DNA of 64,000 nucleotides from positions 33,262 through 97,261 of the forward strand of contig PDHQ01000107.1 in the NCBI GenBank assembly GCA_003339415.1. Direction: 5' to 3'. Below the pieces are notes generated by a model that saw only the letters and a program-made list of their open reading frames with translations, was not told the DNA's origin and did no database searches. Positions 34,169 through 48,996 of the stretch are shown here, one piece after another. Each line of letters begins with the position of its first letter. Positions within the stretch are counted from its first letter, which is position 1. This DNA comes from Ophiocordyceps camponoti-saundersi (nom. inval.) (Eukaryota; Ascomycota; Sordariomycetes; Hypocreales; Ophiocordycipitaceae). A program made the position numbers and the translations under genes.

Positions 34169-34426
34169 TGACCGTGTTACTTCCGGTGACGATATGGAAG
34201 GGCGGTGCTCGATGACGCGGTGGTACCCTTGTTTTCTCAACTGCGGCACGGAATATCACGGAATGATTCCAAAACTTGGCGATGTTTATGCTGATATGAT
34301 GGATGGAATCTGGCTCTGGTCATCCTCGCCAAATATATAGAGCAGATAGGGTATAATACTGTCTGACTAGACAACACAGCCGACGACCGAGCCGGTACCA
34401 TCTGTTACTCCTCCTCTCGGTCTGGG

Positions 34427-36551
<2,125 letters not shown>

Positions 36552-37423
36552 GGGCCAGGCCGTGACGTTGGAGAGAGCCTGGCCGAAGAGTGCGTCCATG
36601 AGAGGCGGAAGCAATTTATACTTACGCGGAGAGCGCGGAGGTAGGAAGACATGGTGGTGGAAAGGGCCGATAGGGATGCTAGACCGCTGGCTATCTAGGT
36701 AGGTAGGTAGGTAGGCAGGTATACGGATATGGACATGTGCGTCACTTGTGCTTCCTTTTGGCCATGGCTCACCAATGAGCTGTGAGAGACGAGTAGTTGA
36801 AGATTTCTACAGACGCCTTGCTCGTGGAAGCAGCGAAATTTCCTTTCCCCCCCCCACCCCCTACCGCCGGAAAATCACAACTGAAAGAGAGCAGACAGGT
36901 GACGTCTTGAACCACAGCGGCTGATTTATAATGAATGTGGGCAGGCCATGGTTTTCCCCAACCTCACGGACCGACGGTCTCGGAAAAGGGGGTCGGAATA
37001 TAGCGCCTCGTTCGATCTGGGAACCTGTCGATAGGATCATTGACACCATAAACACGTTGATGGCTCCATGCTGATATCGAGCTGCGCCGCTTGTCGACCC
37101 TAGACGTTTCCGCAGGGGACAAAAGCGGGCACAGGTCCGTGAAGATGTAGAAGAAGAGAAGGGAAGAGAATTGCTTCTGGTGCAAAAATGGGCATTTATA
37201 GCCCGTCTGCCCGTGTTAATGAGCACGTGACTTTTCTTTGCTGACGTAACTTTTCGACACTCCATCTGTCTGACTGTCTCTGTCACCTGTTAGGCTATTA
37301 CTATTAGGCTCTCTCTCCATCTCCAATCCGCCTCCATCTCCTACCTACGCTTATTCCATCATCACTCATCACCTCATAACCCTCCTTCCCCCCCCCCTCC
37401 CCCCCCATAAGACTCCAGCAGCC
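36552..37423. other. Divergent promoter region, glucoamylase / SNU66
   Basis: This separates two head-to-head genes. It contains AGGTAGGTAGGTAGGTAGG (about 36696-36718), C runs at 36847-36860 and 37388-37406, and possibly the alternative first exon of glucoamylase (36626-36652, minus). I see no specific activator site that I can defend. Confidence 0.45.
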
Positions 37424-39449
37424 ATGGACGCGGCTACCATCCAGGAAACGAACCGAATCCGGCTCTCCCTGGGCATGAAGCCTTTGCCCGTCCCCGGAGC
37501 AGAGCCTTCAAAACCGCCAAAAGACCAGAGCGCAGCCTCCGACAACCATGGCGAAGCCGCGAGTACCCTCGAGAGCCGGCAGGCCGAGGCATACGACAAC
37601 TACAAGAGCCACATGCAAGCCGATCTCAACAGGCAGCGACGCGAGGCAAAGGCTGCTGCCATCCGAAAGGCTAGAGACGCTGCTCAGCGCTTCGCCGTCC
37701 TAGAGGGCCAAGGGCTGGGCGAGATGGATCAAGGTGGCGACCTTGACGCTAAATCATGGCTGATGGGTCAGAAGAAGCGTCAGAAGAAAATCGCAAAGGC
37801 TAGACAGCTGGAGGAGGAGCTGGCTGCCGCCGAGGCCGAGGCCGCCGCATCTGTCCAGTACAGCTCCAAGGACCTGGCAGGCATCAAAGTCACCCATGAC
37901 TCCTCGGCCTTTATCGACGGAAATGAGCAGATTCTCACTCTCAAGGACGCCACAATCGAGGAAAACGAAGAGGCCGGGGACGAGTTGGAGAATATTAACC
38001 TTCGCGAGCATGAGAAGCTCACCGACAAGTTGGACTTGAAGAAGAAGCGTCCGGTATACAATCCTCTCGATGATGACGATGAAGACGGCCAACAACGCGG
38101 AATCCTATCACAATACGACGAAGAGATCCTTGGGAAACGGACCAAGCAGTTTACTCTCGACGCAAACGGCACGGCGGCCGAGCTGGCTGACATACTGGAC
38201 CAACCAGCTCGCAAGGCAAATCAGGCGCTCAACGTCAGCCTGGATGATATCGTCGGTAGGTGAAAGAATGAAGGCCTCGTGATGCCATCCTACTGACCGC
38301 GAACAAGGCGACACCCCTATATCGTCCGATTACCTGGCCCCTTCCAAGATCAAAGTGAAAAAACCCTCTAAAAAATCCAGAAATACGAGGAAGAAACCAG
38401 CAGATGAGGATGACGTCCTGCTCCCGCCGCAAGTGGAATCGAATGGCAGTGCCATGGAGGTCGATGGCGAACTGCCGTCCAAGAAAAAGAGAAAAGCAGA
38501 GATGGAACCAATCGTCGACGACGAGGAGTTGCAGTCGTCCCTGGCAATGCAGCGGAAGAAGGCTCTCAAGAAACGCAAGATATCCAGACCAGAGGACATC
38601 GCGAAGCAAGTCAGGGCACAGGCAGAAGACGATGCGGAGCCGGGAGTCGAAGACGGCGAGGAGGGTCTCATCATCGGCGAAACTTCCGAGTTCGTCGCCA
38701 ACTTGAGAAAACACGACGACGAACAACAGCCCAGAGCAAAGAAACAAGGCCAGGTGGCTGCGAACGCGAGCCGGACGCAAGCGGACGAAGACGAGGCCAT
38801 GGCCGACGCCGACAACGACAACGACGAGCAGGCCAACGGCGACGGCGCAGTCGACGGAGAGGCCGACGACGGCACCTTTGACGACGAGAAGACGGTGGGC
38901 GGAAGCATGAGCGCGACGCTCGCCCTCCTCCGCGAGCGCGGCCTCATCGAAGACTCGCGCGGCGATTCAACCCACCGAAGCCAGCGGGAGCGACGAGAGT
39001 TCCTCCAGCGCAAGCGGCAGCTCGAAGAGGAGGTGGACGAGAGGGCGCGACTCCAGCGCGAGCGAGACCGTGCCAGCGGGAAGCTGGACCGCATGTCGCG
39101 CGCCGACCGCGAAGAATACGCCCGCCAGCAAAACGCCTCGCGCGACCAGCAGCACTCGAAGCGAATGGCCGAGCTCATCTCCTCCACCTACAAGCCGACG
39201 GTCGAGCTCAAGTACACGGACGAGCACGGCCGCCAGCTCGATCGCAAGGAGGCCTTCAAGCACCTCAGTCACCAGTTTCACGGTAAGGGCAGCGGCAAGG
39301 GCAAGACGGAGAAGAAGCTTAAGCAGGTGGAGGAGGAGAAGAGGCGTGAGGCACAGAGCCTCTTCGATGCTAGTCAGGGAGGCGGCATGAGGGCTGCTAC
39401 CAGTCAGCAGCTGAAGAAGCGGAAGGAGGCTGGTGTGAGGTTGGGATGA
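37424..39449 (+). CDS. SNU66: Snu66/SART1-family tri-snRNP splicing factor
   Basis: Exons 37424-38255 and 38308-39449, 657 aa. The N-terminus carries the SART1 pattern: N-x-I-R-x-S-L-G-M-K-P-L-P-V. Coiled, charged Lys/Glu/Arg/Ala-rich sequence fills most of the protein, with an S-W-L-M-G-Q-K-K block and an Y-D-E-E-I-L-G-K-R block. The C-terminus has the diagnostic Y-K-P-T-V-E-L-K-Y-T-D-E-x-G-R-x-L-x-x-K-E-A-F-K-x-L-S-H-x-F-H-G-K-G-S-G-K segments. Snu66/SART1 is a component of the U4/U6.U5 tri-snRNP in the nucleus. The single 52-bp intron has a TACTGACC branch. Confidence 0.92.
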
Positions 39450-39860
39450 TGATGATTTCATAGTCATTTCTCTCACTCTCACTCTCACTCACTCTCTGTC
39501 TATCCCTCTATTTCACGCTTTTCACTGTTGTATATTTAAAATAGCTAGACAGCGAGATTAGATCTTCTCTCATCACGTCCCTCAGACACGTCCGAGGAAT
39601 AAAAAAGCCTTGTTACTTTTTCCCCCTTCCCCTTTTCCTCCTCCTGAGATAAAAAAAAAACCCTTCGTTGACGATGAACCAGAATCCTCTTGTTTCTTTT
39701 TTTTAAACTCCCCATCTTATACAGTTGCAATCCCATCCAACGCCGACCCCAGACTCAAAGAAGGATGCGGTATAGAAACCGCAATCAGATCGACAAAGGA
39801 AAAAACATAACAAAAAAAATGGATATAGAGAAGCGGGTTTCCCCCCTTTGCCGCGTCCGT
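39450..39860. other. Convergent intergenic spacer
   Basis: This is the tail-to-tail region between SNU66 and the DUF3712 gene. CTCACT repeats lie at 39470-39495, with A and T runs near 39651-39660 and 39697-39705. Both 3' UTRs should lie here. Confidence 0.45.
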
Positions 39861-42568
39861 TCAACCCTTCATGAACAAACCGACCTTGGCGCCGATCCCT
39901 CTGCCCCTATACTCGATCCTCTCCGTCCACAAGCCAAGGGCGAGGGTGACGTTTGCGACGGCGTCGAGCTTCAACTCGCCGCCGAGAGCCTTCTTCAGCT
40001 TGTCGAGCCCGACGTGTCCGGCCGTCCACTGGACCGGCAGCCGGGGCGTCTGGGAGAGGCCGGGGCTGACGTCGAAGGCGTCGTCGTGGACGATGCGGCC
40101 CACGGGCTCCGAGTGGTTGTACAGGGCCGTGGCGTCGATGTGCTTGACGCGCACGCTGTCGTGCTGCAGGGGGGAGGCGAGCGTGAACGTTGCCGTCGAG
40201 GAGATGAGGTGCAGCGTCGCCTGGCGGAGGAAGCCCGTCTTGACCTCTTCTCCGCCGTCGTCGTCGCCGGGGAGTTGGAGACGAGGGGCGCGCAGCGTGA
40301 GGTTGAGCATGGAGAGGGCCTCGCCCAGGGCCGGCGCCGATGGGATCGTGCCGCGATGGGCCTTGAGCTCGATGCTCGTCTCCTTGCCCGACAGGTAGTC
40401 GGATATTAGTCTCCGGCCGACCTCTTTGGCCTCCGGGCCGCCAAAGTCGCTCGGGTTCCATTGGGCGCTGCCGGAGAGGCCCGAGTTGTGCCCGACTCGG
40501 AGGGCGACGTTCCTGATGGTGGCCTCGCCTATCCAGTGGCCTTGCTTCATGATGTGGACGCTGAGATATGCGATGTCGGCTGTGTACGGTGTGGCGTTGG
40601 TCAGGTTGGCCGACGCCTGCAGGCGGACGCTCGTCTGGGTCGTGTCGAGGATTTTAATGTCTCCGATCTGCGGTTTCATGGCCCCGATCATGTCGCCAGG
40701 AACATCTACGGGAGACGATTGTCAGCCGGCGGGCTCGAAGACAGCCCAGTCTCCGTCAATGGGGCATACCGACTATAGGACTGAAGACGGACGTTTTATT
40801 GGAATCTTGCCCTCGGCGGGAATGTTTCTCAGGGCCAGCTTGCCCAGCACCGTCGCGACTCGAATGTCGACGGCGGCCTTGACGTCGAGCACAATGTCGC
40901 CGTCGCCGAAGAGGAGCTTTTGCATGATTTCGCCAAAGACTGGGCCGTCGATGATGTCGACCGGCGCGTCGACGACTTGCGAGACGATAGTCACCGTCTG
41001 CTCCCCGTCCTCGTAATTCATCGTCGAGTTTGCCTTTTGCCACTTATCCAGCCGCAGCTCGCCGAATTTTTTACCGCCGTAAAAGAGGTCACCGTCTGCC
41101 CGAAGGCTGTCGATGCCGACATCAACATCGAGCTTCGCCGGAAGCGCCGCCAGAACCTGCACCGTGCCCGACACCCGTGGCTTGCTGCTGGCGTCGTCGG
41201 GGTCAGCGAAGGGGCTCGGCAGTTTAAAATGAACGTCGGAGAAGGAAAAGTTGCGAAGTAGGTTGTCAAACGATTGGCCGCCGAGTTGCAAGGGAACAAC
41301 GACGCTCTCCAGGATGGACCCGGCCCAGTCGGGTAGGTCGGAGTCGGCCGGCACTTTGCCACGAACAAAGACTTGTGCGTTCTCTCCGTGCAGGAACCGA
41401 CCAACCAGGCTGTCGAGCGGAGACAGTTTCGTGTCGGGACAGGTTCGCGTGAGCGACTCAGGGATCTTGGAGATACTACCGTAGGCGTCGACCTCGACGT
41501 TGGACTCGGGCCGCACGTGGATGGTATCTGCAACGACGCTGGCCACTTTGATGTTTGACTCGGACGCGTTGCAATTGGGAACGAGGACTTCAAGCCCCAG
41601 CGGTGGAACGTCAAGGCTTATCAAGTATTCATTATACAAGGAAAGGGAGACATTGGCGGCGACGCCCATCTTGCCGTCGGAGCCAACGGGGGCTTCGTAG
41701 ACGACCAGTTTTGATATATTGTACTCTGGCATGGATGGAATATCCTTGGCTGCCAGAGAGTCAGCGAGCGTCCAGTGGGGGCCATCTATTTCAATGTCTT
41801 TTCGCCAAAGTACAGAGAAGCAAAAGTTCGGTAGAGAGATTGACCTTGGAGAACCATTGATTCCGTCACATCGTGCGTGCCAAGGGGAAGAATGCCCGAG
41901 TTGAGGCGAAGCGCAGTAGCACCCGTGATCTTGAGTTGCTCCAGCTTGCCGTCCAGCCACTGGTTGGCAACTCGGCGCACAACATCGGCGTCTCCGGGAA
42001 TGACGTCGGTGACAAAGTCCAACCGATTGGTGTGTCCCTCGGAAAGATTGATGGAAAGAGCCGGCACGACGGCGGTGCCTAGGAGCGCATTTTCAAACTG
42101 CGGCAACATGAGCGTCACCTTGGAGCTGTCGGCCTCGAGCTTCCGCACAGCGCCGGTGACGAAGCGACCTATGCGACGAGCGCCGTCGTCGGAGACGCGC
42201 GACGCATCCAAACGGAAGTTGGCCTGAATGCGGGCTCGGACGCCATCGGATGTCAGGGACTCAATGGACAGACTGGTTGGCTCCAGAACCGCCGCCTTCT
42301 CGACGTACTCCCGCACGGCCGGAGGGGTAACGAAGCCGAGGCCGATAACGGCGAGAATGAGAAGGGCGAGGACGACAATGGCTATGATGGACGGCCATCG
42401 CCACCTGCCTTTCGACCCGCTAGACGACTTCTTGGTCTGAGAGTCGGCATCATCCTGGGAAAGGAGAGGCGTCGACTCGTCGGGAGCGTTCAAGTCGTCG
42501 TCATCGTCGTGGGGGATCTCGGTCTCGTCCTCGCGGGCGACGGATGGCATCGGTTCAGGTTCTGGCAT
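39861..42568 (-). CDS. DUF3712 membrane protein, Tag1-like (vacuolar)
   Basis: Exons (minus) 41845-42568, 40793-41797 and 39861-40705, 857 aa. Residues 1-60 are acidic and Ser-rich. One transmembrane helix (about residues 58-80, Ile/Val/Leu/Ala-rich) is followed by a large lumenal or extracellular part made of repeated beta-rich LEA2/DUF3712-like units, with several N-x-S/T sequons. The first intron is only 47 bp and the second has a GCTGAC branch. Fungal members include yeast Ylr173w/Tag1, a vacuolar membrane protein that helps end autophagy in long starvation. Membership is inferred from overall architecture and the phrase-like motifs, so the cellular role is less sure than the family. Confidence 0.72.
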
Positions 42569-43590
42569 TGCGAACGGAGGCTAGAGGCTTAGCATGAGTC
42601 GTAGGAACGAAATAGAGAAGTCAGAGTCGAGGAGGGTTCGACGTAAGTGAAAGGGCGAGGGCGAGTACACAAGTGGGAGAGAGGAGGGGGGGGGGGGAAG
42701 CGGAGGATAGAAGAGGGACGGAAGGTTTAGGGAAGAGGAGGCCTGTGACCCCCGTGGGTTATACAAGACCCCCCCACTTAATACCAGGCCAGGGAATTCA
42801 CTAGAGCACCCCAGCGCCGACCTGTATCGCGCCCTAAGCCTCTCTCGGAACAGGTGCCGCTGCGCCGGACAATAATACGGCAAACACATGCAAGTAAAGT
42901 GCGCATTTCCAAGGAGAATACCCCTCTCAAGTCGATTCCTAGTACCTGTTCATCTGAAACACGGTCAGATAACATAGTAATCTTTCGTGCCAGCTACGCT
43001 CGCGGAACTCTGCGTGCGTTACAGGTGAAACCGGGTCTTGCCGGCTTGGGAGGTTCTGCAATACAGAATCTCCAGAGGGGTTCAGTGCGTGTTACGTCAT
43101 CATTCGAGATTTAAGTTGGGCTCTGCATCATGGAGAAGACGACATGTTGCTCTTCGCTTAGGATGATTCAGGGTCTTTGGTCTGTAAATACTTGAAAGTC
43201 TCATCAGCTTCATGACAGTGCCTACCGAGGATCATGGGAGCGTTGCTCGTCTATCAGTAATTTTAAAATGCGCTCAACGTCAAGAATTCTGTTGAAAGAC
43301 TAGATCAGAGAATCTGCTGCATAGCGATATATCGTTGGTAGAGGTCAGTTTTGGATGTTGGTAGACGCATCACGTGATGAGGCTTAGTCAGGGAATACTT
43401 GTACGGTTGTACATACCTCTGGCAATCCCGCCAGCCAATCAGCGCTGCGTGGAGTCGCTACCTGCCAACCTCCCTAAGTACCTAAATTTCTATCTCGAGT
43501 TTCTCTCCCTATATCCCCTCTGCATATTCTCCTTCAACAGTGAACGATAGATACCTATACTCCCGTTTGCCACCTGTCACAGCCCCTGCG
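42569..43590. other. Divergent intergenic region, Tag1-like / KH protein
   Basis: About 1 kb upstream of both genes. There is a G run near 42686-42699, otherwise unremarkable sequence. Short ORFs (for example 42854-43114) have no family features. Confidence 0.45.
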
Positions 43591-45528
43591 ATGGCCGACG
43601 ATGACAGCCGCCACACCGGCAAGCGATCTCGCTTTGACCAAACCGAAGCTGAGCCGAGAAGACCTTCCCGCTTCGACCGTCGTTCTCGCTCCCCGCCTCC
43701 CCGTCGCCCTGAGGCCCGTGATCGCAGCCCGCTCACCCGTGACTCAACTTCCGAGTCGACAAAATCTCCCATCGACCCTGCTGCCGCCGCTGGTACGTCT
43801 TTGACTTTCATCCTTGGCACACACGCAGGGAAAAAGAGATTCTCTTCTAAACTGACGATTCTCTTCAGCTGCTGCTGCTGCCCGCATCAACGCCCAGTTG
43901 CAGGCTCGCAAGGGCATCCAATCTGCCGACGTGCCACACATCAACAACCAGACGTCTTCCGCTCCCTCTGGATCCGCCACATCTTCCGGTGACTACGCCC
44001 TCCCTCGCAAGATGGACGGCGAAATGTATGTCTCGGACGGCGACTACATCAAGGACATCGAAGTCAACGATTTGCGCAACCGCTATGTGCTCACCAAGAG
44101 CTCGACGCAGAAAATGGTAATTATTCTTGATGCTCCACTGATCCTCCAGATGCACTCTAGCTCCGGCACATGCAGTTGCTGCCTCACCACCAGCACTACT
44201 TGCTTGCGTAGCACACAGCTCGTATGCTAAAACCTCTCTTTACTCCTACTAACGTCCTCGCCTTAGATCAAGGAGCAAACCGGCGCTGGTACGCCTCAAT
44301 CCCCCAATACTGCCCATCTCCATGTTAACTTTTCGCCCAAGACGTTACCACACGTGGCAGCTATTATCCCAATAAGAATATGGCTACCGCCGCCGTGAGT
44401 TTCTGATGTTGGCCGATATGCCAAAACCATTACTGATATCCGTCGCAGAACCCTCCCTTGCACTTGCATGTTACGAGCACTACCAAGGAGGGACTGGAGG
44501 CTGCCGTAGCCATGATTCAGGAATATATCCAGCAAGAATTACCGCAGCTTGTCGATGAGCGACGTTTTCGACGTCGAGATCAAGAGCAGCCGCACGTCGA
44601 GCGTGACGAGCTTGGACGGGTACATCTACCTCGCGGTCTCCAACTTTGGCGCCGCCATGAACTGACACATCGTTGCTCTAGCGGAAATGGCCTGAAGAAA
44701 AAGTCTTTGTCGGCTTGGAGCCAGTGCCCGGATTCAATCTCCGCGCCCAGATTGTGGGCTCCGGGGGTTCTTACGTCAAGCACATCCAGTCAGAGACGGG
44801 GTGCCGGGTGCAGATCAAAGGCCGAGGATCTGGATATCTCGAGGTTGCTACCAATCGCGAATGCGACGAGGAGATGTTTCTGCACATCACGTGTGTATCC
44901 CCCTCCCTCGGGCTTGACGCGTTCTAGCTTAACGCCCATTGCAGCGGTCCCGACCCGAGGATGGTTGAAAAGGGCAAAGAGCTCTGCGACGATTTGGTTG
45001 CCAACGTGCGCGAACAGTACGAGGAATTCAAATCTCGGCCGCCTCGTTACGGAGATCGCGGCGGTTATGGAGACCACCATCGTGGGAACAGATCTCATGA
45101 CCACTCTTACTCATACGGTCGAAATACTTCTGATCACCAGGCCCAGCCCTCGGGCAACACCGCCGATGCGGGAGCCAACTCGGCCAGCGCCGCGGACTGG
45201 TCACAGTACGCCGCACAATATTATGCCAACGGCCAAGATCCTTATGCCGCCTACGGTGGTTATCAGAAGTAAGTCGGCGGACGCAAAGGACCGAGCAGAT
45301 CTAACAGTGCACAGTTACGTGGCATGGTATCAGTATTACTACCAACAGGGCCAAGCCGGTACCGGCCAAGCTGCTCCCGGCCAACCGGCGGCGGCACCAC
45401 CGCCCCCGACCGAGGCGGCGCCTCCGCCTCCCCCTTCTGACGCGCCCCCTCCGCCGCCCAGCTCCGCGTCGCCGGCTGTCCCGCAACCTCCGCACTCATC
45501 GGCGGGAGGTTACAATGCGGTATTATAG
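43591..45528 (+). CDS. KH-domain RNA-binding protein, KHDC4/BLOM7-like
   Basis: Eight exons: 43591-43792, 43869-44116, 44267-44288, 44342-44394, 44449-44619, 44682-44890, 44945-45268 and 45315-45528. Phases agree; 480 aa. An Arg/Ser/Pro-rich N-terminus leads to A-A-A-R-I-N-A-Q-L, then a first KH-like unit (V-N-D-L-R-N-R-Y...T-R-G-S-Y-Y-P...L-H-L-H-V). A second KH unit carries P-G-F-N-L-R-A-Q-I-V-G-S-G-G-S-Y-V-K-H-I. The C-terminus is Tyr/Gln-rich, then Pro-rich (P-P-P-P runs). Human KHDC4 is linked to pre-mRNA splicing; a similar nuclear role is inferred. The third exon is 22 bp. The intron before it (150 bp) is the longest in the gene. Confidence 0.85.
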
Positions 45529-46315
45529 ATGGTCCTTGGTTCCTGCCACGGCGTACGAAGCTTACCTTGATTACAGGTCCCCCCTCCCCCGGGTCTCTGA
45601 GCTTTCGGCACATGACGGACAGAGGCGACCCGCGGCTCATGGGAGACGGGTTTTGTCTACAAAAACAGGGAATAGGGAGTTAAGGCGGTTCGATCTGTCG
45701 ACTTGCGACTCTTGTACCAGTACCGCACAAGCCTTGGGTTACGGCCTTGTTGTAGGACGACGCAAAGAACATTTGCGGCATCTCCTGAGGACACGACTCG
45801 CGAGGCTTTTTGAGGGTGGGAGAGAGAGATTTTCATATTTGCGGCAGAGAGCTTTACAGATGATGACGACGCGAGAAATGGCTGGGAATGTTGATGGATG
45901 ATGCTTTGTGAGAAAGGGGATTTTTTTGCTAGAGACCACAGCTTATGGAGGTAGGCAGGTAGCTATGACTCTATCCACAAGGAGATCAGATGGGCAGTTT
46001 TCGTCGAGAGTAGGATTGCATACATACAGGCATGCTCGTAGAGTCAGTCGTGGGACCATAGCTCCTATTCCCATATCTGTGTACCTAAATACCTACCTTG
46101 ACCCTACTAAGTCCTTCTTCTCTTTTCTTTTTGATTCCTCGGAGTTCGAGAAAGATGGGAAGCAAAGGGAGGCAGTTGGTTGATTCACTGACAGTCAAGC
46201 CGAGGTCGGGCGGCGCTATCGATAGAGTGGGTGACCGGCGCTCGGATTTATGTACATACAAGGAGCAGTTACAGAGCAGTCTCCCAGCCAAGGACAACAG
46301 CAACAACAAGGCAGC
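45529..46315. other. Intergenic between KH protein and TRAPPC13
   Basis: About 790 bp. Reading frames here are short. The stretch just before 46316 is rich in CAACAG and is probably leader sequence. Confidence 0.45.
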
Positions 46316-47457
46316 ATGAGCCACCAACGATACCCGTCGCACGAGGCCATCAAGGAGCCGCACAGCGTGTCGGTAAAGGTTCTAAGGCAGGGAAGCTCCT
46401 TATGGGACAATGGATGCCAGAAGTGGTTGATGGGGCACTGATGATGTTGAACGACGACAGGCTCTCGCGGCCTTGGCTGGTGACGCAATATCCCATCGAC
46501 CAGCCTCTGGCGGCGTCGCCGAAGCCGGCGCGGGCCTCGCTCGCCTGCCGGACGGGAGCGGAGGAGGTGACTAGGGCGCCATTCGTGCTCAGCCGGATGC
46601 TGAAGCTGCCGGCGTCATTCGGGTCGGCCTACGTGGGCGAGACGTTCAGCTGCACGCTCTGCGCCAACAACGAGCTGTCGAACGGGTCGGACAAGAAGAA
46701 GATATGCGAGGTGCGCATCTCGGCGGAGATGAAGACGCCGGGCCAAGCGACGGCGCAGGAGCTGGAATTGATGCCCGACGCGGCCGAGGTGGGGGGGCGA
46801 GACGTCGACGGCGGCGGGACGGTGCAAAAGGTGCTGTCTTTCGACCTCAAGGAGGAAGGGAACCACGTGCTGGCGGTGACGGTGAGTTACTACGAGGCTA
46901 CGGAGACGAGCGGTCGTACGCGAACTTTCCGCAAGCTGTATCAATTCATCTGCAAGCCGTCCCTCATCGTCCGGACCAAGGTGGGCAGGCTACCAGAGGA
47001 GGAGGAGGAGGAGGAGGGGGTCGAGAAGAGGGGGAGGAGTATGAGGAGATGGGTGCTGGAAGCGCAGCTGGAGAACTGCAGCGATGCGACGGTCCAGCTT
47101 GACAGGGTAGTGATGGAGCTTGAGCCGGGATTCACCTACGCTGACTGTAACTGGGAGGCGAGCGGGAGCGAGAAGCCGTTGCTGCAGCCGGGAGGTGTCG
47201 AGCAGGCTTGCTTTGTGATTGGCGAGGTGGAGGAGGAGAAGGAGGAGGAGGAGAAGGAGGAGGAGGAGGAGGAGGAGGGAGGGAAAGCGGGAGGCGAGGG
47301 GGGGGAGAAGATGAAGGAGAAGAAGAAGGGTGAGAAGGAGGCGAGGTCGGCTCGTCTTCCGCAGGGGAGGGTTACGTTTGGGACGTTGGGGATTGGTTGG
47401 AGGGGCCAGATGGGTAACCGGGGGTTCTTATCGACGGGGAAGCTGGGGACGCGCTGA
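46316..47457 (+). CDS. TRAPPC13: TRAPP complex subunit TRAPPC13 (DUF974)
   Basis: Exons 46316-46386 and 46461-47457, 355 aa. Family landmarks: S-V-S-V-K-V-L-R-L-S-R-P near the start; L-P-A-S-F-G-S-A-Y-V-G-E-T-F-S-C; L-K-E-E-G-N-H-V-L-A-V-T-V; R-T-F-R-K-L-Y-Q-F-I-C-K-P; W-x-L-E-A-Q-L-E-N-C; and a C-terminal G-W-R-G-Q-M-G-N-R-G-F-L-S-T-G. TRAPPC13 belongs to the TRAPP tethering complexes that act on Rab GTPases in Golgi traffic. The intron (46387-46460) must be removed, because its two sides are in different frames. Only a GC donor (AAG|GCAGGG) gives the conserved K-V-L-R-L-S-R-P join. A Glu/Lys run (about residues 283-325), coded by GAG/GGA repeats, expands the middle of the protein. Confidence 0.88.
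46387..46460 (+). other. GC-AG intron in TRAPPC13
   Basis: The upstream frame (ending ...GTT CTA AG) and the downstream frame (G CTC TCG CGG) join in phase 2 only at AAG|GCAGGG and GACAG|GCTCTC. The two nearby GT donors are in phase 0 and would not restore the conserved sequence. A CTGAT branch lies about 30 bases before the acceptor. Confidence 0.7.
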
Positions 47458-48943
47458 TTGATAGATTTATGGTGGTGGTGGTGATGGTGGTGATGGTGGT
47501 GATGGTGATGGTGATGGTGATGATGGCATGCCGACGCGTCTCCGCCGGGTGTGGTACGGACTCTATGTACGCACGGATATACATACCTAGATAGAGATGT
47601 AGAGAGAGAGAGATGAAGAGAGGAACGCGTCCGAGCGCATGTAAGCGAGAGTTGTTTAATGTGTGGCTGAAGCCTGTATGAAGCAGGTGTATGTATGTAT
47701 GTATGTATGTGTGTGTGTGCTACAAACAGGGGAAGGCATGCGTCTTTTACGCCCTCATTTCATCTCTTACATGGCATCTGCACGGAGTAAAAAAAAGGTG
47801 TGTTTTTCCCCTCTTTCTCTCTCTCTGTCTCTCTCTCTCTCTCTCTCCCCAAAATCCATGGGAATTTTCTTGGGACCTTTGCCATGGTGGTAGCACGTGG
47901 CGTCGGAGAGCGCCATGTACCGAAACTCCGAGACTCGTGTGTCTGTCTGTCTGTCTCTGTTAACTGTCGTGGTGGTGGTGGTGGTGGTGGTGGGTGACCT
48001 TGGGAGGGGGGGGAGGATACACGACGTCGAACCGGCACTTGGCTCCGCGTGCCCCCCCCCCCCCCTCTCTCACTCCCACCCCGGATGCCGCCCCGCCCCG
48101 CTTCCCTCCCCCCTGGCGAGACGCGAGGAAGCACAGAAGCCGGAAAAAGGAAGGAATTTAAACGGTTGATGACGTTGGTTTCCGGTGCTGTGATGCAGCA
48201 TATTCGTACATACCTCCGATGTGTGTATATGTTTGTACGGGCACACACACTCGCATGGACGGACGCCTATGCAGGTCTGGAATCTGCAAAGCTGCGAGCC
48301 CCTGAATAGCAAAAAAAAAAAAGTAGGAATTTTGATTTGATCCTTTCGTTTTTCATAAAGTGCTTCTCGGTTATTGATGTTCATGTTTGTTGTTTAATCA
48401 AATACCCCTCCCCCCCGAACTGTTGTCGTCATCTTACCGAGTCCGGGGCTGAGGACAAGCTTTGTGCCGAGAGTTTTTTATTTTATTTGCGTGCCAACGG
48501 TTGTGGGAGTTTGGCTGGGCTTTCTATGATAAAATAGCCTAGGTACCTACCCATCCAGGTATTGCTTGTTGCGAGCATAGCCCCAGCACTTTTACATGCA
48601 CAGGCACTTGAGGTGTGAAGGCCGGACTACCTAGCAGGAGTCTAGAAAGTGAGTGAGGAAGGGAGGAGAAAGGGAGATGAAGCAAAGTTGGCGTCAATTC
48701 GTTGTCATGAATCCATGGTGGTGATGTTTTTCTTGTTACTCCTCCGAATCATGCGGGCTCGCCTTGTCTGCTGGTGTCGGATAGCGAAGCGAGTGGTCAT
48801 TATTACAGCTTCTGGTAAGCTGTCCACCTACGTCAGTAGCGCAGGCCGTATCCGTACCTTGCATGACGAATATTGCGTGTGTATCCGTGCCTTGTAACTC
48901 GTTCTCCATGTTCCTACTGTATAAGTACGGATACTAGGTATGT

Positions 48944-48996
<53 letters not shown>

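Noticed and set aside
38330..39187. 285-codon Ser/Arg-rich minus-strand ORF opposite SNU66
   Set aside because: Shadow of a Glu/Lys/Arg-rich coiled gene; no independent support.
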